DNA of 64,000 nucleotides, taken from positions 1,116,001 through 1,180,000 of the forward strand of contig NZ_ONZI01000001.1 in NCBI RefSeq assembly GCF_900312995.1, in the 5' to 3' direction. Each line of letters opens with the position of its first letter. Positions within the stretch are counted from its first letter, which is position 1. Positions 55,716 to 64,000 of the stretch are shown in pieces. Below the pieces are notes generated by a model. The model worked only from the letters and a program-made list of their open reading frames with translations. It did not search any database and was not told the origin of the DNA. The translations under genes were made by a program, and so were the position numbers. The DNA is from Kushneria phyllosphaerae. GTDB lineage: Bacteria; Pseudomonadota; Gammaproteobacteria; Pseudomonadales; Halomonadaceae.

Positions 55716-55793
55716 GGGCGGACGCTGAGGCATCGCCGGTGTAGAATGGCGCGCCAGACCGCCCTGACACCCATCCTGAAGACGAGGGAACCA

Positions 55794-56462
55794 ATGACCG
55801 ATCGCCATGGCACCCATGACGCACCTGCCAAACGTTCCCTGCATGAGTACGAACATGATGGGCAGGCCATCTACCGTCAGTCGTTTGCCATCATCCGCTC
55901 GGAGGCCGATCTGGCGCGCTTTTCTCCTCTCGAAGCCGAGGTGGCAGTGCGCATGATTCACGCCTGCGGCGTGGTGGCACTGGCCGAACAGATTGTTTTT
56001 GGCGGTGACCTTGCCCGGGCACGCGAGGCGATCTTTCAGGGTGCCCCGATTCTGTGCGACGCCGGCATGGTCGAGCGTGGCGTGACGCGTGCCCGGCTGC
56101 CGGCTGACAACGACGTGGTCTGCACCCTGCACGATGCGCGCACGCCGGCGCTGGCAGCACGGATCGGCAATACCCGCACGGCGGCGGCCATCGAGCTCTG
56201 GGGCGAGCAGCTTGACGGCGGGGTGGTCGTCATCGGCAACGCGCCGACCGCACTCTTTCATCTGCTGGACCTGCTCGATCAGGGCGCGCCGCGCCCTGCC
56301 GCCATCATCGGGGTGCCGGTAGGCTTTGTGGGCGCGGTGGAATCCAAGCAGGCCCTGGTCGATGCCGGGCTCGATATTCCCTTCATTACGGTGCGCGGAC
56401 GCATGGGCGGCAGCGCCATTGCCTCGGCCACCATCAATGCGCTGGCAAGCGACCGACTCTGA
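55794..56462 (+). CDS. cobH: Precorrin-8X methylmutase CobH
   Basis: This enzyme (222 aa) moves a methyl group from C11 to C12 to give hydrogenobyrinate. Visible marks are the N-terminal YEHDGQAIYRQSFAIIRSEADL, the catalytic His in MIHACG, the ILCDAGMVERGV loop, IGNAPTALF and VPVGFVGAVESKQAL. ATG 55794 has GACGAGGGA upstream; an in-frame start 16 codons earlier is less likely. The stop overlaps the cobI start (TGATG). Confidence 0.94.
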   Translation: MTDRHGTHDAPAKRSLHEYEHDGQAIYRQSFAIIRSEADLARFSPLEAEVAVRMIHACGVVALAEQIVFGGDLARAREAIFQGAPILCDAGMVERGVTRARLPADNDVVCTLHDARTPALAARIGNTRTAAAIELWGEQLDGGVVVIGNAPTALFHLLDLLDQGAPRPAAIIGVPVGFVGAVESKQALVDAGLDIPFITVRGRMGGSAIASATINALASDRL

Positions 56463-57271
56463 TGCGATCAACTCCCGAATTCTCCGCGTCTTCCGGCGGC
56501 CAGCTGATCGTTTCCGGGCGTCTTTATGGGGTGGGCACCGGCCCCGGTGATCCCGAGCTTTTAACCCTCAAGGCCGCGCGGGTACTGGCCGAGGCCGATG
56601 TGGTGGCCTGGTTTGCCAAGGCCGGCAATCAAAGCAATGCCCGCCGCGTCATCAGTGAGCATCTGCGTCCCGATCAGCCGGAGCTGGCACTGTATTATCC
56701 GGTCACGACCGAGTTGCATCGCCATTCCAGCGGCTATCGCGACGCCATCGCCGAATTTTACAGGGAGAGCGCCGAGCGGCTGGCGGCCGAGCTTTCCGCC
56801 GGGCGCAGTGTCGCCGTGCTGTCTGAAGGCGATCCACTTTTTTTTGGTTCCTGGATGCATCTGCATGTGCGCTTGCGGGACCGGTTCGAGGTCGAGGTGA
56901 TCCCGGGGGTCACCGGTATGGCCGGCGGCTGGTCGAGCGCCGGCGTGCCGATCTGTCAGGGCGATGATGTGCTGACCATCCTGCCGGGCACGCTTGCAGA
57001 AGACGCGCTGGTGGATCGCCTGTCACGCTGCGAGGCGGCCGTGATCATGAAGGTCGGGCGCAATCTGCCGCGCATCAAGAACGCACTCGAGCGGGTGGGG
57101 CTATTGGCGCGCGCGCTGTATGTCGAGCGTGCCACCATGCAAGGGGAGCAGATCATGAGGCTCATCGAGCGCGATGATCGCCCGGCGCCGTATTTCTCGA
57201 TCGTGCTGGTGCCCGGCTGGGCCGAGTGCACCCATCCGATGACGCTGGATGCGCTGGCGGTGCGCCCATGA
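56462..57271 (+). CDS. cobI: Precorrin-2 C20-methyltransferase CobI
   Basis: This SAM-dependent methyltransferase (269 aa) adds the C20 methyl group to precorrin-2. Cobalamin methyltransferase marks are GVGTGPGDPELLTLKAARVL near 22, the SEGDPLFFGSW loop, EVIPGVTGM and CQGDDVLTILPG. The first 20 residues are polar and may be extra; the internal start cannot be chosen from the sequence. Overlaps both neighbours by 1 and 4 bp. Confidence 0.94.
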   Translation: MRSTPEFSASSGGQLIVSGRLYGVGTGPGDPELLTLKAARVLAEADVVAWFAKAGNQSNARRVISEHLRPDQPELALYYPVTTELHRHSSGYRDAIAEFYRESAERLAAELSAGRSVAVLSEGDPLFFGSWMHLHVRLRDRFEVEVIPGVTGMAGGWSSAGVPICQGDDVLTILPGTLAEDALVDRLSRCEAAVIMKVGRNLPRIKNALERVGLLARALYVERATMQGEQIMRLIERDDRPAPYFSIVLVPGWAECTHPMTLDALAVRP

Positions 57272-58053
57272 GCGCCCGGCTGATCGTGATCGGGCTGGGA
57301 CCGGGCGAGATTCCCTACATGACCGCGCAGGCGATCGAGGCGCTGGAGCGGGCCGACTGGTTTTACGGCTATGGGCCCTACGTGGATCGGGTCGTGGCCC
57401 ATGATGATCCGCGTCGGGTGGTGTCGGACAACCGCGAGGAGGGCGCGCGTGCCCGCGAGGCACTGGCGCTGGCGGCCAGCGGTGAGTGTGTGGCGATGCT
57501 CTCCGGCGGTGACCCGGGCGTGTTTGCCATGGCTGCTGCCGTGTGTGAACAGATCGAGCGCGGCCCCCAGGCCTGGCGCGCTCTGACGCTCGAGATTGTG
57601 CCCGGGGTGAGTGCCATGCTGGCAGCCGCTGCCGCCTGTGGCGCCCCCCTGGGCCATGATTTCGCCGCCATCTCGCTGTCCGACAACCTCAAGCCCTGGT
57701 CGCTGATCGAGCGACGGCTGCTGGCCTGTGCCGGCGCCGGTCTGGTCATGGCATTTTACAACCCGATCTCGAAGGCGCGCCCCTGGCAGCTGGGCGTGGC
57801 GCTCGAGCGGCTGCATGAGGTGCTCGCGCCCGAGACACTGGTGATTTTTGCCCGTGCGGCCGGTCGTCCGGAAGAGCAGATCACCACCACGACCCTGGGT
57901 CAGGCTCGTGCCGAGCAGGCCGACATGGCAACGCTTGTGATCATCGGCAGCGAGGAGACCCGCGAGGTCACAAGGCCCGGACAGGCGTCGCTGATTTATA
58001 CGCCGCGCTTTGCCCCCGGTTTCGACCCCGAACCTGCCGATTCAGAACGCTGA
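57268..58053 (+). CDS. cobJ: Precorrin-3B C17-methyltransferase CobJ
   Basis: This SAM-dependent enzyme (261 aa) methylates C17 and drives ring contraction. Marks are VIGLGPGEIPYMTAQAIEAL at the N-terminus, GYGPYVDRV, LSGGDPGVFAMAAAV, VPGVSAMLAAAAACGAPLGHDF and FYNPISKARPWQL, typical of CobJ. The start overlaps the cobI stop (ATGA). Its last 12 bp overlap the end of the convergent cobK gene. Confidence 0.94.
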   Translation: MSARLIVIGLGPGEIPYMTAQAIEALERADWFYGYGPYVDRVVAHDDPRRVVSDNREEGARAREALALAASGECVAMLSGGDPGVFAMAAAVCEQIERGPQAWRALTLEIVPGVSAMLAAAAACGAPLGHDFAAISLSDNLKPWSLIERRLLACAGAGLVMAFYNPISKARPWQLGVALERLHEVLAPETLVIFARAAGRPEEQITTTTLGQARAEQADMATLVIIGSEETREVTRPGQASLIYTPRFAPGFDPEPADSER

Positions 58054-58815
58054 GAGCCAGTCGAGCAGCCGCGCCATACCATCATCGTCGACCCCTTCCA
58101 GGGTGGGGGTGTCCGGCATGGCGGGCCGGCGCATCATGATGACGTCAATGCCCTGTTCCCGCGCGGCCACCAGCTTGGGCCAGGTGGCCTCGCCACCGCT
58201 GTGCTTGGTCACCAGCATATCGATGGCGTATTCCCGCAGCACCTTTCGTTCCTGTTCCAGCGTAAAGGGGCCGCGTGTGATCAGGTTATCCACATGGGGT
58301 AGCGCCAGCGGCGGATCGATGGGGTCGATGCTGCGAATCACGTAATGATGATGGGGCGCGGCTTCAAAATGGGCGGCCTGCTGTCGACCGAAGGTGAGCA
58401 GCACCCTGCGTGGCGTCTCGCCCAGCAGGGCCACCGCCTGCTGCGGGGTGTCGCATTCCAGCCAGCGGTCGTCCTTCTGGCGCTGCCAGCCGGGGCGGGC
58501 GACGCGCACAGTGGGCAGGCCGAGATGCTGCGCTGCCTCATGAGCGTGGTGCGCCATTTGGGCAGCGAAAGGATGGGTGGCCACGATCACGGCATCGATA
58601 CGATGATGCTCGAGCCAGTGCACCAGCCCTGTCACGCCGCCAAATCCGCCGCTGCGGGTGGTCACGCCATTGTCGATGGGCGCGCGGGTGCGTCCGGCCA
58701 GTGACAGGATGACCGAGACCGAGGGGTCACCGGCCAGTCGCGCGGCAATCCGGCGGGCTTCCAGCGTACCGCCCAGCAGCAGGAGGCGTTTATGATGGCA
58801 AGAGGGTGCAGACAT
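58042..58815 (-). CDS. cobK: Precorrin-6A reductase CobK
   Basis: This NADPH-dependent reductase (257 aa) converts precorrin-6A to precorrin-6B. Marks are LLLLGGTLEARRIAARL at the N-terminus, GFGG..GL, VIVATHPFAAQMAHHA, TFGRQQA and VTKHSGGEATWPKLVAARE. It is the only gene of the cluster on the minus strand, sitting between cobJ and cobL, with its stop inside the cobJ end. The 112-bp region on its other side serves as a divergent promoter with cobL and has no riboswitch-like fold that I can see. Confidence 0.93.
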   Translation of the reverse strand: MSAPSCHHKRLLLLGGTLEARRIAARLAGDPSVSVILSLAGRTRAPIDNGVTTRSGGFGGVTGLVHWLEHHRIDAVIVATHPFAAQMAHHAHEAAQHLGLPTVRVARPGWQRQKDDRWLECDTPQQAVALLGETPRRVLLTFGRQQAAHFEAAPHHHYVIRSIDPIDPPLALPHVDNLITRGPFTLEQERKVLREYAIDMLVTKHSGGEATWPKLVAAREQGIDVIMMRRPAMPDTPTLEGVDDDGMARLLDWLSAF

Positions 58816-58927
58816 GGTCGGTCAGCGCCGTGATCCGTTCAGTGGTGATGGAAACGCAAAAAACGCCGGTCATCGTACACCCAACAGTTATGCCGGCAGG
58901 GCACGCAATATAACAGGAGAGTGATGC

Positions 58928-60217
58928 ATGAGCCTCAATGACGCCCCATTTGATGCGCCAGCGACAGGCGATGGCGACATTTACGGTGCCTGGCTTTCCA
59001 TCGTGGGCATTCAGGAAGCCGGTCCCGAGGAGCTGTGTGAAAAGGCGCGCGAGGCGATCAGTCGGGCCTCGGTGGTCTTTGGCGGCACCCGGCATCTGGC
59101 GCTGACCGCCACGCTGATTCACGGCACGCCGATCGCCTGGCCTTCACCGCTAAGTGAGGGCATCGATCAGCTTCTGGCGCTGCGCGGACAGCGGGTGTGT
59201 GTGCTGGCTTCAGGCGATCCCTTTCACTACGGCATCGGCTCGACCCTGTCGGAATACGTGCCGGCCAGCGAAATGGAAGTATTCCCGGCGCCGTCGGCCT
59301 TTTCGCTGGCCTGTGCCCGTCTGGGCTGGCCGCTGCAGAAAGGCCGGCTGCTGTCGCTGCACGGTCGTGCCATGAGTCGTCTCAATGGCCATCTGCATCA
59401 TGGCGTTCGCATTGTGGCGCTTACAAGCGATGGCGCGGCGCCTGCCCTGATGGCCAGCATGCTCACCGAGCGCAATATGGGTGAAAGCCGCATGACCGTG
59501 CTTGAGGCGCTGGGCGGGCCGCGCGAAAACATACAGAGCTTTACGGCCCGGGCGCTGGCGCGCGAGTCGCGCGAGTTCGATGCGCTCAATGTGGTGGCAC
59601 TCGAGATCGTGCAGCAGGGTGACACGGCGGTGGCCGGTCTGGCCCCTGGTCGCAGTGATGTGCTCTTTGAACACGATGGCCAGATTACCCGGCGCGACAT
59701 TCGCGCCATGACGCTGGCCCGGCTGTCGCCACGCCCGGGTGAGCGGCTGTGGGACATCGGTGCCGGTTCCGGCTCGGTGAGCATCGAGTGGCTTCTGCTG
59801 GATGACTCGCTGGAGGCCGTGGCCATCGAGCGCGACGAGACGCGTTGTCAGCGTATTCGTCGCAACGCCGAAACGCTGGGCGTGCCGCGTCTGGAGATTG
59901 TCCAGGGCCAGGCACCCGAAGCCCTTAGCGAATTGACTACCCCGCAGGCCATTTTCGTGGGTGGCGGCGTCAGCAACATGGCGTTGATGGCCCGCTGTTT
60001 TGATGCGCTGGCCCCCGGCGGGCGGCTGGTCGCCAATGCGGTCACGCTGGAAAGCGAGCTGGCGCTCGGCGAGTGCCACCGGCTGCTGGGCGGTGAGCTG
60101 ATGCGGTTGAGCCTTGAGCAGACCGCACCGCTGGGCAGCATGATCGGCTGGACGCCGGCGCGCACCATTACCCAGTGGGTCTGGAGCAAGCCGATGGACT
60201 TTCAGGGGGTATCATGA
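58928..60217 (+). CDS. cobL: Precorrin-6B C5,15-methyltransferase (decarboxylating) CobL
   Basis: This bifunctional enzyme (429 aa) is a fusion of CbiE and CbiT. The N-terminal CbiE part methylates C5 ([43 protein letters not shown]). The C-terminal CbiT part is a class I methyltransferase that methylates C15 and decarboxylates ([45 protein letters not shown]). ATG 58928 follows ACAGGAGAG. Stop overlaps the cobM start by 4 bp. Confidence 0.95.
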   Translation: MSLNDAPFDAPATGDGDIYGAWLSIVGIQEAGPEELCEKAREAISRASVVFGGTRHLALTATLIHGTPIAWPSPLSEGIDQLLALRGQRVCVLASGDPFHYGIGSTLSEYVPASEMEVFPAPSAFSLACARLGWPLQKGRLLSLHGRAMSRLNGHLHHGVRIVALTSDGAAPALMASMLTERNMGESRMTVLEALGGPRENIQSFTARALARESREFDALNVVALEIVQQGDTAVAGLAPGRSDVLFEHDGQITRRDIRAMTLARLSPRPGERLWDIGAGSGSVSIEWLLLDDSLEAVAIERDETRCQRIRRNAETLGVPRLEIVQGQAPEALSELTTPQAIFVGGGVSNMALMARCFDALAPGGRLVANAVTLESELALGECHRLLGGELMRLSLEQTAPLGSMIGWTPARTITQWVWSKPMDFQGVS

Positions 60218-61005
60218 CGGTTCATTTCATCGGTGCCGGGCCGGGGGCTGCCGATCTGATCACCGTACGCGGCCAGCGTCTGCTGTCGCAGTGTCCGGTA
60301 TGTCTCTATGCCGGTTCCACGGTGGCCACCGAGCTGCTGGAGTACTGTCCGCCCGGGGCACGTCTGATCAATACCGCGGCGCTGGACCTTGAGGCCATTG
60401 AGCTGGAGTACGTGCGGGCGCATCAAAACGGTGAGGCGGTGGCCCGACTTCATTCGGGCGATCTTTCCGTCTACAGTGCGCTGGCCGAACAGCTCAGGCG
60501 ACTGAAGCAGCGCGGCATTGACTACACCCTGACGCCCGGCGTGCCGGCCTTTGCGGCTGCCGCTGCCCTGATCGAGCGTGAGCTGACGGTGCCGGAGGTG
60601 GCCCAGAGCGTCGTGCTGACCCGACTGTCCGGACGGGCGTCCAAAATGCCCGAGCGCGAGCAGCTTGAGCGCTTTGCCGACACCGGAGCGACGCTGGCCA
60701 TTCATCTGGCGATCCATCGACTGGAAGAGATCGTCACGCGGTTGACGCCCTTTTACGGCGCGGACTGCCCGGTGGCGGTGGTGTATCGTGCCAGCTGGCC
60801 GGAAGAACGCATGGTTCAGGGTGTGCTGGGCGATATCGTTGAGCGCCTGGCGGCTGACCCGATCGAGCGCAGTGCGCTGATTCTGGTTGGCCAGGCGCTG
60901 GGTGACAGCGATTTCCGCGACAGTGCGCTTTATGAGACGGGCTATTGCCGGCGCTTTCGCCACGGTGAGGGCATCGAGGCACTGACACTGCCGGACAAGA
61001 GATAA
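60214..61005 (+). CDS. cobM: Precorrin-4 C11-methyltransferase CobM
   Basis: This SAM-dependent methyltransferase (263 aa) adds the C11 methyl group. Marks are [70 protein letters not shown] and [15 protein letters not shown]. The start overlaps the cobL stop. It is the last recognised cob gene in the window; the C1-methylation or deacylation gene (cobF or cbiD/cbiG) is not present here. Confidence 0.95.
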   Translation: MTVHFIGAGPGAADLITVRGQRLLSQCPVCLYAGSTVATELLEYCPPGARLINTAALDLEAIELEYVRAHQNGEAVARLHSGDLSVYSALAEQLRRLKQRGIDYTLTPGVPAFAAAAALIERELTVPEVAQSVVLTRLSGRASKMPEREQLERFADTGATLAIHLAIHRLEEIVTRLTPFYGADCPVAVVYRASWPEERMVQGVLGDIVERLAADPIERSALILVGQALGDSDFRDSALYETGYCRRFRHGEGIEALTLPDKR

Positions 61006-61015
61006 GAGAGACGAC

Positions 61016-61555
61016 ATGCAAAATGATCTGCCCGACCAGAGCGCCGAGAGTGAGGCGTCCTATGCCTTTCGGGAACACCGGCTGTCGTGGGTGGCCTATG
61101 GCGATGCCATCCTCAAGGGCATAGTGGCCATCGCCATCAGCATTGCGATAATGCTCTCACCACGCTGGATCATGATGACGCCCATGACAGCGCAGGTGCT
61201 GTTCTACGCCGGCATTGCCTTTGTGGTCTGCGCGCTGGGGATGCTGGTTTATCGACTTTTCTATATTCGCCGGGTGCGCCTTTATACCGATCAGGATGGG
61301 GTCTGGTGCTATCGCGGCATCCTGCCGTGGCAGCGCGGCATCATCGGGACCAACTGGCGCGATGTGCGCCAGGCAAGTTATGGCACGGGCTTTGTCCGCT
61401 GGGCCACGAAGGCCTATCCGATCAACGTCGATAACCGCTTTACCGACACCGACCCTATCCGGCTGGCCCATGTGCACCGCGGTCATGAGTTCGTCGGCCA
61501 CGTGAACGCCTGGCGCAACCGAATGCTGCGCCAGGACGGCGAGATGCTGCGTTAG
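61016..61555 (+). CDS. Two-helix membrane protein with PH-like domain, unknown function
   Basis: This 179-aa protein has a polar start, two transmembrane segments (ILKGIVAIAISIAIMLS and QVLFYAGIAFVVCALGMLVY) and a soluble part. That part resembles bacterial PH-type domains (RRVRLYTDQDGVWCYRGILPWQRG, IGTNWRDVRQASYGTGFVRW). It starts 10 bp after cobM with AGAGAG upstream and may be read through from the cobalamin genes, but it has no known role in that pathway. It converges with the GST gene. Confidence 0.65.
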   Translation: MQNDLPDQSAESEASYAFREHRLSWVAYGDAILKGIVAIAISIAIMLSPRWIMMTPMTAQVLFYAGIAFVVCALGMLVYRLFYIRRVRLYTDQDGVWCYRGILPWQRGIIGTNWRDVRQASYGTGFVRWATKAYPINVDNRFTDTDPIRLAHVHRGHEFVGHVNAWRNRMLRQDGEMLR

Positions 61556-61570
61556 GGCGTAAAGCGATGC

Positions 61571-62266
61571 TCAGGTCTCAACGGGCGGGAGGCGATCTTT
61601 AATGACCTTCCGATCGCGAATGCAGTCCTGCTCGTGAGAGGCCTCTCGCCACGGTTCCTGAATGCCGGCGTTGACCCAGTCAGACACGGACGGGTGCGCC
61701 AGTAGCCGACCCACATAGGCCATGGCCTGCTCACCAAGCGTGAGCTGATAGTTGTTGAGCCGCACCGCCACCGGAGCAAAAAAGGCATCGACGGCGGTAA
61801 AGCGGTCGCCGGCCAGCCACGGCCCGCCAAAGCGATCCAGCCCCGCACACCAGAGCGCCTCGAGACGTTCAAGATCACGTTTGAGCGCCTCGCTCGGCGT
61901 GGTCAGTGCAATCACCAGTCGACAGTTCATCGAGCACTCATCGCGCAGCGCGGGAAAGCCCGAGTGCATCTCGGCGGCCGCGCAGCGGGCAAAGGCGCGC
62001 GCCACGGGATCAACGGGCCACACGGCGGGGGTTGCCTCGGCCAGATACTCACAGATGGCCAGTGAATCCCACACTGTCAGCGGTCCATCGACCAGGCACG
62101 GCACCTTGCCGGTCGGTGAGAAGGCGTCAAAAGCGGGCTGGCGCGCGCCGAACTCAAACGGCGTCAGCACTTCATCAAAGGGGATGTCGAGTGCGTGCAT
62201 CAATACCCACGGACGCATCGACCATGACGAGTAGTTCTTGTTGGCAATGTGAAGACGATAGCGCAT
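61571..62266 (-). CDS. Glutathione S-transferase-family protein
   Basis: This 231-aa GST-fold protein has the thioredoxin-like N-terminal domain (LHIANKNYSSWSMRPWVLMHAL, with SS at the usual catalytic Ser position, then PTGKVPCLVDGPLTVWDSLAICEYLAE). An all-helical C-terminal domain follows (FGGPWLAGDRFTAVDAFFAPVAVRLNNY). SerGST-type or maleylacetoacetate-isomerase-like enzymes share this pattern. Substrate unknown. The last 20 residues are charged and poorly matched. It lies 22 bp downstream of the Nramp-like gene on the same strand. Confidence 0.83.
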   Translation of the reverse strand: MRYRLHIANKNYSSWSMRPWVLMHALDIPFDEVLTPFEFGARQPAFDAFSPTGKVPCLVDGPLTVWDSLAICEYLAEATPAVWPVDPVARAFARCAAAEMHSGFPALRDECSMNCRLVIALTTPSEALKRDLERLEALWCAGLDRFGGPWLAGDRFTAVDAFFAPVAVRLNNYQLTLGEQAMAYVGRLLAHPSVSDWVNAGIQEPWREASHEQDCIRDRKVIKDRLPPVET

Positions 62267-62288
62267 GACACCCCTTGAGCGTTGGTGA

Positions 62289-63563
62289 TCAGATCACCCC
62301 CAGCATACCCAGAAATACCCGCAGCGCCAGCAGACAGACAATCAGCATGACTGCCCCATAGGCCAGGTTCTGGGTGAACGTGTTGGACAGCGCGCCCAAA
62401 AGCGTTCTTTGATTGCACAGTACCCAGATCGACCCCACGATCGCTGGCAGGAGCAGACCGTTGATGGCCTGCGCCGTCAAAATCAGCTCAATGGGCGTGC
62501 TGCCATAAAGCGCCACGATCACGACCGGTGCCAGCGCTGCCAGCAGCATGACCCCGCGATTGCGCGAGCTGCGGGCACTCTCGTTGCGGCCGGTGGCTTC
62601 TCCCAGTAGCGGCGGCTGCACAGCGATATTGAAAAGCCCCGAGGAGAAGCCGGCCGCCCACAATCCCAGTGAGAACAGGACCCCGGCGTATTGACCCAGG
62701 ACGGGGGTGAGCTGGCCGGCCATGTCAGCGGCCCCTGACACGCCGGTACCCAGTGGGTGCAGGGCGGCAGCCGAGCACAGCAGGATGGCGACCATCACCA
62801 CACCGGTAATGATCACATTGGTGGTGTGGTCAAAGCGTGACAGGGCCAGACGCTTGTCCATCGGTGTGGTGGTGTCGCCTGCGTACTTGCGCTTGATGAA
62901 GGCCGATAGCCCCAGCACGGTATTGGGCGGCAGGGTCGTGGCGATCAGCGCAAGAATCAGCCAGTAGTTGCCTTCGGGGATCTGAAAGGAGAACCCGGTG
63001 GCCGCGACCTCGCCCAGGTTTGGGCCGGCCAGCGCTAGGGTCAGGACAAACGACAGCACGATCAGACCGATGATCATGCGGTTGATGTTCTCCAGCAGCC
63101 GGTACACCCCGACCCAGCACATCAAAAGCGCCGCCAGCGCCAGCAGGCCGACCCAGGCCAGAATCGGAATCGATGGCAGTAAATAGTTGAGCGCCAGGGC
63201 GGCGCCGGTGAAGTTGCCGGCCTGAAAGGCCACGGCGCCCAAAAGTAGTGCAACGTAGAGCGTGATGGCCCATTTTCGGCCCATACGCTGGCGAATGCCC
63301 TCCATCGCCGACATCCGCGTGGCCAGGGTGAAGCGAATCACGGGGCGCTGAAAACAAAAGGCGACCACGGAGGCGGCGATCACGGCCCACAGCAGCGTAA
63401 AGCCATATTCGGCGCCCGCCACCGAGAGCGTGGTGATCGAGCCGGGGCCCAGAATGCAGGCGGCCACCATGGCGCCCGGACCCAGCGCGCGAAGCCGCTC
63501 GGCAATTCCCAGTGATGCCGGCGCATGAGGCGCCGCGCTTTCGTGAGTGGTCATTGTTTTCAT
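62289..63563 (-). CDS. Nramp-like permease lacking the classical metal-binding motifs
   Basis: This 424-aa protein with about eleven helices belongs to the Nramp/SLC11 family (LGPGAMVAACILGPG in helix 1, FQAGNFTGAALALNYL, TAQAINGLLLPAI). Classical Nramp proteins bind Mn(II) or Fe(II) with DPGN in helix 1 and MPHN in helix 6. Here these are GPGS (39-42) and LPPN (211-214), so the metal-ligand Asp and Met are absent, and a substrate other than Mn/Fe is likely. Start 63563 has a GAGG site. It is followed by the GST gene. Confidence 0.82.
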   Translation of the reverse strand: MKTMTTHESAAPHAPASLGIAERLRALGPGAMVAACILGPGSITTLSVAGAEYGFTLLWAVIAASVVAFCFQRPVIRFTLATRMSAMEGIRQRMGRKWAITLYVALLLGAVAFQAGNFTGAALALNYLLPSIPILAWVGLLALAALLMCWVGVYRLLENINRMIIGLIVLSFVLTLALAGPNLGEVAATGFSFQIPEGNYWLILALIATTLPPNTVLGLSAFIKRKYAGDTTTPMDKRLALSRFDHTTNVIITGVVMVAILLCSAAALHPLGTGVSGAADMAGQLTPVLGQYAGVLFSLGLWAAGFSSGLFNIAVQPPLLGEATGRNESARSSRNRGVMLLAALAPVVIVALYGSTPIELILTAQAINGLLLPAIVGSIWVLCNQRTLLGALSNTFTQNLAYGAVMLIVCLLALRVFLGMLGVI

Positions 63564-63658
63564 GTCGAGCCTCGTGACAGATGGGCATGCCTCTTTTCCA
63601 TGCAAGAGGCGTGCCTGATACGTGAGGTATCGTCATGACGTTTGATAACAAGACTTTT

Positions 63659-63704
63659 CAGGCCCGAGTTGGAAGTGGTGTCAGGCTCGAGTGGGAGGTG
63701 GTGT
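63659..63704. repeat. Two tandem 23-bp repeats at the end of the GGDEF gene
   Basis: Two adjacent units (CAGGCYCGAGTKGGARGTGG followed by TGT, 20 of 23 bases identical) span the GGDEF stop codon region. Confidence 0.65.
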
Positions 63705-64000
63705 CGGAATAGAAGAGACGTCGTGGCGACAGACTCGGTTACGGCCTTCATGCTTGGCTCTATAAAGCGCCTCATCGGCGTTTTGGAGCACGGATTCGAA
63801 ATGACTGGCATCCGCTCGGCTTGCCGCTACCCCAAGGCTGATGGTGATTTTCAGCGTCTGCGGCTCCAGCGGAAAGGGCGTGCTCTCTACCCGGTGGCGC
63901 AGGCGCTCGGCCATGATGGCGGCTTCCTCGAGCGTGGTATCGGGCAGCAGGATCAAAAACTCCTCGCCGCCCCAGCGCACCGCCATGTCCTGCTTGCGGG
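63681..64000 (-). CDS. GGDEF-domain diguanylate cyclase (C-terminal part, truncated by window end)
   Basis: This is the end of a c-di-GMP synthase. The active-site motif GGEEF follows AVRW, then FLILLPDT, ITISLGVA and ADEALYRAKHEGRNRV, all standard for a GGDEF domain. The N-terminal sensor region lies beyond the right edge. The last residues (PTPPPTRA) are encoded within one copy of a 23-bp tandem repeat, so the tail may have been changed by that duplication. It is upstream of, and co-directional with, the Nramp-like gene. Confidence 0.88.
   Translation of the reverse strand, partial: RKQDMAVRWGGEEFLILLPDTTLEEAAIMAERLRHRVESTPFPLEPQTLKITISLGVAASRADASHFESVLQNADEALYRAKHEGRNRVCRHDVSSIPTPPPTRA

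Noticed and set aside
1..64000. CRISPR arrays, tRNA or rRNA genes, insertion sequences, prophage genes
   Set aside because: None recognised: no regularly spaced repeats, no transposase or integrase motif, no tRNA-like sequence noticed by eye. A tRNAscan or ISfinder run would be needed to exclude short cases.

Overview
The window is a GC-rich stretch from a gammaproteobacterial chromosome. Gene content (SstT, TmcA, PepD, FlhF, NIS siderophore synthetases, PACE exporter, aerobic cobalamin genes) and codon use fit a halophile of the Halomonadaceae (Halomonas, Kushneria or a relative). This placement is inferred from protein character and is not a database result. No rRNA, tRNA, CRISPR array, phage or insertion sequence was recognised. 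The window cuts a gene at each end: a molybdo-flavoenzyme FAD subunit on the left and a GGDEF protein on the right.

Layout. Positions 1-7.2 kb hold two tandem, paralogous periplasmic-type aldehyde/xanthine dehydrogenase operons (PaoABC-like). The first lacks its Fe-S subunit inside the window. A polysaccharide-deacetylase-like amidohydrolase and an SDR follow (7.3-8.9 kb), then a copC-copD pair. From 10.3 to 12.9 kb are two CobW/G3E GTPases, each preceded by a Zur-like box, which suggests a zinc-limitation response. From 12.9 to 26.4 kb are mostly stand-alone genes: a PACE exporter with a divergent LysR regulator, a PilZ/HD-GYP protein with a degenerate metal site, katG, a SIMPL protein, sstT, a small secreted protein, dedA, tmcA and pepD.

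The main accessory locus is 26.6-43.4 kb. A Fur-box promoter precedes a TonB-dependent receptor. A tightly overlapping operon follows with three NIS synthetases (SbnC-, SbnF- and SbnE-like), a PLP decarboxylase (SbnH-like), an SbnG-like citrate synthase, an MFS exporter, a Fec-type ABC importer, a FhuF-like reductase and an unusual RraA-like protein. Together these form a staphyloferrin-B-type carboxylate siderophore system in a Gram-negative, complete from synthesis through export and re-import to iron release. The L-2,3-diaminopropionate genes (sbnA, sbnB) and sbnI are absent from the window.

From 43.5 to 54.2 kb come a secreted adenosine deaminase, an MFS permease, an orphan FlhF-type GTPase with a long unrecognised C-terminal extension and a small companion gene, an AaeB/AaeX/AaeA-like efflux operon, a repetitive secreted protein and a 3-methyladenine glycosylase. 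From 54.3 to 61 kb is an aerobic (CobG-type) corrin ring cluster, cobG-H-I-J, convergent cobK, then cobL-M, with no cobF or cbiD. The window closes with a PH-like membrane protein, a GST, an Nramp-like permease lacking the classical metal-binding motifs, and the truncated GGDEF protein.
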